Made by a program: the position numbers and the translations under genes. Positions 34,462 through 41,799 of a stretch of 41,799 nt of DNA are shown here, in pieces. The notes under the pieces were generated by a model. That model had not been told where the DNA came from and did not search any database. It was given only the letters and a program-made list of their open reading frames with translations. Source of the DNA: Haplosporangium gracile (lineage: Eukaryota > Mortierellomycota > Mortierellomycetes > Mortierellales > Mortierellaceae); NCBI GenBank assembly GCA_015499985.1, contig JAAAUF010000297.1, positions 1-41,799 of the forward strand, written 5' to 3'. How positions within the stretch are numbered: position 1 is the first letter of the stretch; each line of letters opens with the position of its first letter.

Positions 34462-36656
34462 TTTAGGAAAAGTCACCTTTACGCCGCTTATCTACGCAGA
34501 GGGGACAACGACAGCCAGACGTAGAAGCGAATCGCCCTACAATCACCTTTCATCTCACCATCCCTCTACCTTCCTATGCACCAAACCAACCTCCTAGACT
34601 CCAACCCAACGACTCCAAAACGACGACCATAATCAGCGAGAACCCATTTCTCGTTTCTGAAGATGCAGCCGATACACATATCCCTCCTCAGCCCAAACCA
34701 AAGCACTCTCCACCTACATTCCCTAACCGACAAAAAGCCTCCATCACACACAACGAATACTGCATCACCGGAAAAGCACGCCTTGCTTTTAACGGCGCAC
34801 CTCTTGAGGTCCGCAAGTGATTCAACGAGCTTGACAGAACAACAAAGGTCATTTTGATATCGCTCGGTCTCTCCAAGCACTTACTGGCGCTGGAAGGGAA
34901 GCATGTATAACGGCGATTAGACTAACCAGACAAGAAAACCCAGTGATACGTGTATGTTCTGCTCATGTGTTTTTCTCTCCTCCTCTTGTTGTCACATACT
35001 GATTTCTTGCTTTGTTCCTTATTGCTTAGGTGCCTGTGGCCCTTTGACCTGGTTGATCCCACAAGGAGAGGGACGAATCAATGATGCAAACGATTCACGA
35101 CATGGTGGAGGAAACCAACAAGAAGGGTTTAGCAAACTCGACAAACATTATTCGCAATCCTTTGGAAAAGGAATACAAAATCAAGATATCAAAAAGGACC
35201 GTCAATCGCATGATGCACGAACTCAACTGTTATTAAGGCGCAGGTGTGCGACGGAATATCTTGCACAGGTCCCCTCATAACATCGCCTATTGTAACAAGT
35301 ACCTCGAACGACGACTCTCCAACCTCACGTCGCAGTAACCAAGACGGGCGAGCAGATATGGATTCCCAAGTTCACCGAGGTGTTTCTCGTCGGGTCCTAT
35401 TGCCACCTCGATCACACAGCCCCTTCCCGCTGGATTGTCCCTGAAATACCTTTTTCCGAGCCTGGCCACAGTCCGTTGCTGGTCATATTTGCCACATTTG
35501 TGGTCTGGTATGATGAGAAGGCGGACGAACTGAAGTCTTCTTTTGTCGATGAGAGCGTCTACATCTGGCCATCGATTGGACAAACCCACACCAAAAGCAA
35601 AGGATGCGCTAAAACCCTTCATGACAAGACCCTATGGAACAATGTCCCTCAAACGATTCGCGACGCAGGCATCATTGCCCGACCATGGGTTATCATGGCA
35701 ACCTTACCGCCGCACTGTTCGACGACCTCTTTGCTCGTATCTGCCAAAACCTGCAAAGATGGGCTTGGAGAAGTGTCGGATTCATTTAGATGGTGTCTTC
35801 CTACCATTTTCACAAGACCGCAGCCAAAACCAAGAACAAGTCCAATCTGTCCGATTTGGGGGAGTGGGCGAGAAAGGCGGATGTCAAAGCCTGGATGGAT
35901 AAACGTGGTCACGTCCTGCCCGAGATCCCAAGGAACAACACTATGAGGAGCTGGGCAAGACCTACGTTCAAGAATCAACATGGTCCATCTACGCCATTGC
36001 CAAGCAGTACGGAGGCCATATTATTCACAGAACACCTCCCTATCACTGCAAGCTCCAGCTGATCGAGAAGGTCTGGGGACGTGTCAAGAACAAGGTCGCG
36101 TTAAGTACAGACGGCAATCACATCGCGCTTTCCCTCAAAAGAACCCTGGTCCGTTTTCTTCATAGTATTCCACAATCCACGTTCATTTTTCTTTGGAAAG
36201 ACACCATCAAAACAGGAATACGTTATTGGAATGCAGCCGTTAAGGACAGAGAGCCCAATGTTTTACGCGAACCCACTCGACACTAGCAATGAAGACGAAG
36301 AGGTCCAGAAGGGCGACAACAGCATTACCAACAATGGGAACAGCAACATCATCAACAACAACGCCAACAAGAACAACAACAACAACCAACAACGGATTGC
36401 CGACAACATATTTGATGACGAGTGGGTTCTTGGAGATCATTCGGAGGGGATGTGGAAGTTGAGAGTGGATATAGTCAACAACCAAGACAAAACCGACAGT
36501 AGGGGAGTGACTTTTGAACGCACACCTGATGGTAAAGAAGACGCGGAAGGAGGCGTCGATCCCACAGTTGCAGCCAAAGAGGAAGAGGAAGACGGGCCTC
36601 TCACTGACAATAGACCATACCGCAACAACATGTCCATCTCCTTCCTTTGTAACTAA
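34462..36656 (+). pseudogene. Degenerate DDE transposase
   Basis: Transposase-like segments occur in successive frames: an N-terminal Pro-rich part ending CITGKARLAFNGAPLEVRK before TGA at 34818; MVEETNKKG ... SKRTVNRMMHELNCY, a helix-turn-helix-like region, to TAA at 35234; SYCHLDHTAPSRWIVPE ... SPLLVIFATFVVWYDEK in the 35380 frame; HTKSKG and FVDESVYIWPSIG; then YGGHIIHRTPPYHCKLQLIEKVWGRVKN (about 36005-36090), the typical C-terminal block of IS630/Tc1-type transposases. A final frame (36231-36656) encodes an Asn-rich then acidic tail with DDEWVLGDHSEGMW. At least two stops and four frame changes are visible, so it cannot make an active enzyme. Family assignment rests on the C-terminal block plus the TA/TIR structure. 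Confidence 0.82.
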
Positions 36657-36696
36657 AATAAGCACCATGCCAGACAAGGAACATCCTTTAATATAA

Positions 36697-36762
36697 CCCT
36701 AATTCATTTGTATTCAATTAAAAGAATATATTAATCGGTTAGTTACCTATTGGTGCGACCTC
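36697..36762 (-). repeat. Right terminal inverted repeat
   Basis: Reverse complement begins GAGGTCGCACCAATAGGTA and shares TTAATATATT, ATTGAATACAAAT and AGGGT with the left end. It is about five bases longer than the left copy, through an insertion near GTAACTAACCG. Confidence 0.88.
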
Positions 36763-36764
36763 TA

Positions 36765-37698
36765 TCCTCAAGATTCTAGCTCTCGCGTGCGAAGGAAGAA
36801 GAACCCGAATTTTTACCTTTTCCTACCCCCTTTGATAGACCTGAGTTTGGGGGAACAACTGGCTTGGGAAAGGTATAGTGGATCAACTCAGCTTTTCAAT
36901 TGGGTAAGTGGGGTGAGCGCGGTAGGGCCATCGCTCAATTACTTTCCCACAGGTTCGGCACAAATTGAATGAATGAAAAACTTCTAAAATATGTCCCTCG
37001 TTTCGTTGATTGAGCGATGCGGTTGTCACGTAAGTAGTTATTGGCAATGGATCTCGGCAAATGCAAATGCACCTGAGCCAACAAGAATTGAGTTGAACCA
37101 ACCATAAAAAAAACTTTGCAGCTTTGTGCGGCGAGTTTAAAAAACAGTACAAGCAGCCATCTCCCAAGAGCAGGATATGAAAAGATCTCCGGCAAGCAAA
37201 GTCGTCTATGGACGGTCAACTATATTAACGCTCCCCTCCCCCACACTTGCTATATGCCACAAAACGCGAAAGCACCAAAATTCCCCCACTCCCATGCCCT
37301 GCATGCATTTGCCACTCCCATTCATAGGGACGGTTGCGCTAGCTTGTTTATTCATTGTTGTAACAGAACCGTGCCCAAAGGCACAGCCTTATCTACATGA
37401 ACAAATTATTTCTTTATAGTTTTCGCAGCTTCCACAGGAGAGTCTTCTGAATCATATAGCTTTCTGGTAGGAGGTCAACGCGTCAATTGCCGTTAATGTT
37501 GCGATCGGTCGAACCAGTTTTTTTTCTCGTGGCTCATTGATTTCGTGTCGCAACAGCGAAATGTGTGTCACCCTTAAGACTGGAATGCCACTAATTTGCA
37601 ACTCGCAAATCTCTGAAAAATGCAAATAAAAAGAGAAGTATTTTCTCCAAAATCCACCAAACACACCATCTTCCCAGCAAAAAAGCAGACAGCATATC
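36765..37698. promoter_or_regulatory. Spacer upstream of the DUF1295 gene
   Basis: About 930 bp from the transposon's right edge to the DUF1295 start. No credible ORF. It should contain the DUF1295 promoter; no clear element seen. Confidence 0.4.
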
Positions 37699-39147
37699 AT
37701 GAGTCCAAGCTATTTCACACAAGTGGGAAAGGTCCTGGTGCCGACACTCCTCGCAGACTTTGGTATCCAAGTCACCGGCTGGAGTATCTCCGCCTTTCTT
37801 CAGACTGAAAAGGTATGTAACGGTCATATATTAACACAAGAAACAGGACACAGAGCATATATGTCTAAGAACGTAGAACATATATCCCACTACCCGCCCC
37901 AATTGATGTCTCAATCTGTCGAGCAAGGCTGGGGCATTGCATTCTATTTTTACTCCAACCAACTATTTGGAATGGAAAAGGGAGAAAGGGAGATGCAGTC
38001 GAGATGAATGAGTGTCTTCATGTCACCAAGTCAATGAGCAAGCGAGGTTAAAAAAAAGACAAAATTCTCATTAACGCATGTCCTACCCTTCTTCTCTCGC
38101 ACGCTTACTTGACCCTCCGTCGATCTCAGTTTTACGACTTGGTAGGATCGACATCATTTATCCTATGCACATTCTTATCCCTGTACAAGCCCTGGGACGA
38201 AAACTCAATCTGGGCAGATGGCAAGGATTTAGCTATCCTTAGAGCAATCCACCCACGCCAAATCATTGCTTCGGGAACCACAGTCGTATGGGCTGCGTAT
38301 CTAGGATCATTTCTATTCTCTAGAGCGCTCAGGCACGGTGATAAGCGGTTTGACAAAATCAAAAAGTTGCCCGGTCGCTTCCTTATTTATTGGCTGGTCC
38401 AGGGTATCTGGGTTGCCTTAACAGCCTTGCCTGTGTAAGTGGTGTATTGTTTTATCATCTCGACCTCTGTGTGCATGATGACATGGTGTGAAGGAGAGTC
38501 GTGTGGTGAGGTCAAATGCAGCTGCTAATTTTGCGTCATTCTTGGCAATTGAGAACAGCTATATGACAAACTCCATTCCTGCAAGTGTCCACCCTAACCT
38601 TGGACTACAGGATTACATTGGAATCGCCCTCTGGGGATCAGGTTTTGCCTTCGAGGTTATCGCTAACTACCAAAAGCAAAAATGGCGAAAGGAGATTGGC
38701 AGAGACTACAAGCGCAGCTTTATTTCGACAGGACTGTGGTACGTGGCCTATTTGTTTATACTGTCCTGTCTGACCATACGAAGATGTGGATTATATGCCT
38801 GTTAGCGCTAACTTTTGTTTTGCTTGATTGGTGTTGTATGAATTAGGTCGTTGTCGCGTCATCCCAACTATTTTGGAGAATGTCTCCTCTGGTTCGGAAG
38901 CTACCTCTTCTGTTCTAGCGCTTTCTCTGCAGCATTGGAACACCCTGCTCCGATCATGTCGCACTGGATGTCGCGTTTGGCTGTCTTCAGTCCCATGTTT
39001 GTAACCTTTTTGATCACACGTGTGAGTGGTATCCCATTGTTGGAAAGGGAGAATGATAGACGGTTAAAGGATGTTGTTGCGTATTGGAAGTACAAGAAGG
39101 ACACCAGCATGTTTGTTCCTACCTTGCCACGACGGAACGTCGAGTAA
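37699..39147 (+). CDS. DUF1295 membrane protein (steroid 5-alpha-reductase C-terminal fold)
   Basis: Multi-pass membrane oxidoreductase-like protein of unknown substrate. Four exons: 37699-37812, 38130-38434, about 38511-38738, 38847-39147 (315 aa). Hydrophobic helices include STSFILCTFLSLY and VVWAAYLGSFLFSRAL. The C-terminal block [24 protein letters not shown] is the hallmark of the DUF1295/isoprenylcysteine-methyltransferase-like fold, and RRLKDVVAYWKYKKDTSMFVPTLP closes the protein. The exon-3 acceptor is ambiguous (38511 chosen; TCGTG at 38499 also keeps the frame and would add four residues). AATAAA follows only seven bases after the stop. Function in sterol or fatty-acid metabolism is a guess from the fold. 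Confidence 0.88.
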
Positions 39148-39153
39148 AAGATA

Positions 39154-39159
39154 AATAAA
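39154..39159 (+). terminator. Candidate poly(A) signal AATAAA
   Basis: A canonical hexamer immediately downstream of the DUF1295 stop. Confidence 0.5.
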
Positions 39160-39264
39160 ACAAATGAGAAATGAAGAGTTAATGAGAGGCGATTAGAATG
39201 AAGGTGCAAATTTGAAGTCGTTTATGATGAAGCGCGGCGAACAAGGCCCTTTTGCCACTAAATT

Positions 39265-39396
39265 TTGACTTCTAGTAAGCCCAATTATCATATTCAGAGA
39301 CGAGAAACACTCGTGTCAGGCGCCTCTTGTGGCATCGCAAGAGCTACAGCGGAGTACTACTTCTTTGAGCAGAATGAATGGATGTCCATTAGTAAA
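39265..39396 (+). pseudogene. Possible short-chain dehydrogenase N-terminal relic
   Basis: An open frame without ATG encodes RRETLVSGASCGIARATAEYYFFEQNEW. The core LVSGASCGIARATAEYY resembles the cofactor loop of short-chain dehydrogenases (TGxxxGxG) with the first Thr and the last Gly replaced. Nothing downstream continues the fold. It may be a relic of a gene or coincidence. Confidence 0.3.
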
Positions 39397-39399
39397 ATG

Positions 39400-41755
39400 A
39401 TGTGCGAGAGCCATAGACACAGAGATGCACGTACGCACACACCCAGAGAAGGGATGGTCGGGTCGGATGATGGTATTGAGGACCTCAGGTACGGAGTCTG
39501 GCGCGTGCGGTGCGGGGAGAGAGGAAAAAAAAGGTAAACGACTTTTTCTTTGCGGTGAGAACTCCTGAGAGCCGGTATGGATGCTCCATCTTTCTTTCCC
39601 ATACTTATACACTCTCTTCGGTTCTTCCCGCCTCTTATCGAATGCCTTTTGAGCAAAAACAAACAAACAGGGTGTTTCTAATAGTGTGGTGTGGTGTTCC
39701 ATGATACGACCAAAAGTTTGAATAGGTACGAAACATTGATTACCATGCCACTCGTTCACTCTTTCACTCGTTCATTCTTTTATTGCCGCTCCATCCTTGA
39801 ATGCATCTCTCTACACATGTTAAACTTCAGGGGCTCACGTCAAAGTTGTTTTTTCTACTTGTTTTTTAACTTTTTTAACATGCGAAAAAACACACCACAA
39901 CTGTCCCCCATGGTACTTGTACCATTGTACTGAAAACAAGACGTGAAATCAAGTATGGGTGAGTAATGGTTGTTGAAGAGGGAGCTGCGTCTTGACGGTA
40001 TACTAGGAAGAGAGAAAGGGGGGAAAGGTACTTGGGACATGTGTATAAGTTTGTACTTGAAGTGGATGGAAAGAGGGGCGCGTTGTATCTCATTCGATGA
40101 GGCGCATTTCTAAATAATATCCCATGGAACCATGCATCAACCCCATGGTGTACAGGCAGGCAGGCACGGCAGCGCAGGGCAGGCAACCATGAAATAAACA
40201 TAAGCATCAACATTAACATCAAAAACGAGAGAGAGATAGAAAGAAAGACGAGAGCCATGGTGCTCACAATTTTTTTATATACATGTATGTGGCTCTCTAA
40301 CGGTTTTGTTATGAAGCCAAAGGCAATTTGCAGTTTGGGGAAAAGGAAGGAGGAAAGGAGCACCCATTGACTTGTTGTATGTATGTATGGTTTGTATGTT
40401 GTTCAGCTGAAGGATGGATTAGTGAAAAAAAAAAAAAAAAAAAAAAAAAGAAAACTGCGATGCGAATGAATGGACGATGCCATAAGCATGACTACATATT
40501 CTTTCTATGAATATCAATTGACGGAGGAACGAACAACATTTCTCAGTTGGAGGAATGTCGGAGGAAAGTTAACAGAGCACAGGGGGCGCGGAAGGATTGA
40601 AAGAGCGATCGTTTTGATATTCATGGGAGTGAAGGGAGGGAAAGGGAGGGAGATGGAGAATGAGTAAAAGAATGAAAAGGGGCATCCATGCGCTCACAGC
40701 ATGTTGCCGGAATAGTCATTTTTGAAAAAATGAATTAGTGAAAAAACGCACAGGCTCACTTGTTTGTGTTTGTATGTTTTTTATCGCGACGCCTCGATGT
40801 TTAAACAACGGGGTTTTCACTTCCTTTCCGCCGACTCCGGGGGCCTGAGTTTTTGTCTCTTTCTTTGGTCAACATGTTAGGATCTAACCTCCATCAGCGT
40901 AGTCTACCGTTACAAATAGCGAAGGAGATGAGCGTCCAAGAGGAAAGAAGAGATGGTTTTTTTACACAAGGAAAAAGAGATCCGATGGGTTGAGTTGTGG
41001 ACCAAAATACATTAGGCACACAAATTGGTGGTGATACAACGAAAGTGAAAGAAAGAAGGCAGAGGAGAGAGAGTGTGTGTATGTATTTATGGTGAGCTGC
41101 GAGGGAAGAAGAAAAAGGTTGACTTGTTCTCGATCGCAACATGTGGGTCGAGCCAAAACCAAAACACGAAAACACTTAAAACTTTACTCTTATGGCAAAG
41201 TTAAAAAGTTAATGAGCGAGAGAAAGAAAGAGAGAGAGGATGAGAGCTGGACAGGGCCATTTTTGGGAGCAATAAGGAAGAAGAGAAGAGAACAGAAGAG
41301 AAGAATCAACTGAGGGAGGATGTGTGTCGCATGTCATTTGGGAGGTTTGTTCTTCTTTTCTCTTTTTTCTGATAAAAGAAATGAATTTTAGACCGTTGGA
41401 TGAAAGAAGAATGAAAGCAACCAAGAAGGACGGGGGGCAAAGGCAAATTCGAATAGGGACGTTGGTCGTGAAGACATGGCTATGCAAAGAAAAAAAAAGT
41501 GATAACAAACAGCCTAACGCGGAGGTGTGATAAAACATCGACAGCATCAACCGATTTAGACATCAGTTATGAAGTTTAAATGATGACCATGCCATGCTTT
41601 CTTTCCTCCTTTGCGTGTCGCTGTTGACGTGTTCTACTCCGCTCCACTCCACTCCACTTCATGTTCATTCATTTCTTACCCCCCTCCTCCCTCCCTTTGG
41701 CCATCCCGCCCTTTCCCTTTATTCTACCAGCAACTACTGCAGCCACCTCCCTTTG

Positions 41756-41758
<3 letters not shown>
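39400..41758. other. Gene-free stretch at the right end
   Basis: About 2.4 kb with no ORF I can support; the long ones are Ser/Leu- or Lys/Glu-rich low-complexity translations. It holds CAGG-like repeats near 40156-40192, GTATGTAT repeats near 40376-40400, a 25-A run and GA-rich DNA at 41040-41300. Confidence 0.45.
40425..40449. repeat. Poly-A tract (25 A)
   Basis: An uninterrupted run of A. No retroelement coding sequence or target duplication was noticed beside it. Confidence 0.9.

Positions 41759-41799
<41 letters not shown>
41759..41799. repeat. (TC)n microsatellite running off the window
   Basis: At least twenty perfect TC units reach the last base, so its full length is unknown. Such tracts precede transcription starts elsewhere in this window, and a plus-strand gene may begin just beyond. 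Confidence 0.95.

Larger units (their letters stand above)
34392..36762 (+). mobile_element. Tc1/mariner-like DNA transposon, decayed
   Basis: A 2371-bp element bounded by imperfect terminal inverted repeats of about 60-65 bp and flanked by TA on both sides (34390-34391 and 36763-36764), the duplication expected of Tc1/mariner/IS630 elements. Between the ends lies a plus-strand transposase coding region broken by stops and frameshifts. Neighbouring genes are not interrupted: the insertion sits between the ABCC and DUF1295 genes. Confidence 0.88.

Noticed and set aside
39875..40363. A 162-codon minus-strand ORF.
   Set aside because: Hydrophobic low-complexity translation of repeat-bearing DNA (poly Met-Leu from a CATCAA-like repeat); no splice or domain support.
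1..41799. CRISPR arrays, rRNA, tRNA genes, or a clustered defence or secondary-metabolite system.
   Set aside because: No array of spaced repeats, no tRNA B-box with matching arms, no rRNA stretch, and the genes are unrelated housekeeping or signalling genes.

Overview
The window reads as nuclear DNA of an early-diverging filamentous fungus, most likely Mortierellaceae-like (inference). The reasons are dense GT-AG introns, pyrimidine-rich leaders, a RACK1 host gene carrying a fungal-type snR24, the fungal complex I subunit NUXM, an EGF-bearing ADP1-type ABCG transporter, and a relic transposase of a kind I associate with this group. There is no operon logic. Exon structures were rebuilt by joining ORF segments at GT/AG sites and checking that every exon phase closes.

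Layout. 1-3860: no clean gene, but remains of at least two membrane-protein genes and one short acidic ORF. 3862-6054 (-): RACK1/Asc1 WD40 ribosomal scaffold, whose third intron holds a C/D-box snoRNA matching snR24/U24. 6410-8048 (-): Qa-SNARE syntaxin of the Sso1 type. 8049-10017: divergent promoter region. 10018-13890 (+): CaMKK/Ssp1/Sak1-like protein kinase, 1028 aa. 13891-15038: long CT-rich leader. 15039-16880 (+): C2H2 zinc-finger transcription factor. 17203-22072 (-): ADP1-like ABCG transporter with a signal peptide and a Cys-rich EGF-like luminal region. 22492-24427 (-): Aurora kinase. 25171-26478 (-): complex I NUXM (20.9 kDa) subunit. 26818-32596 (-): full-length ABCC/MRP transporter. 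34392-36762: a 2371-bp Tc1/mariner-like element with TIRs, a TA duplication and a decayed transposase. 37699-39147 (+): DUF1295/steroid-reductase-fold membrane protein. 39148-41799: no convincing gene, except a possible short-chain dehydrogenase relic.

The intact genes are mostly housekeeping or signalling (translation, exocytosis, energy-sensing kinase, mitosis, respiration, export) and share no pathway. The least expected items are the intronic snR24 with a conserved first guide but an altered second guide, the run of six symmetric phase-1 exons encoding the ABCG luminal domain, and the dated but still recognisable transposon with both ends.
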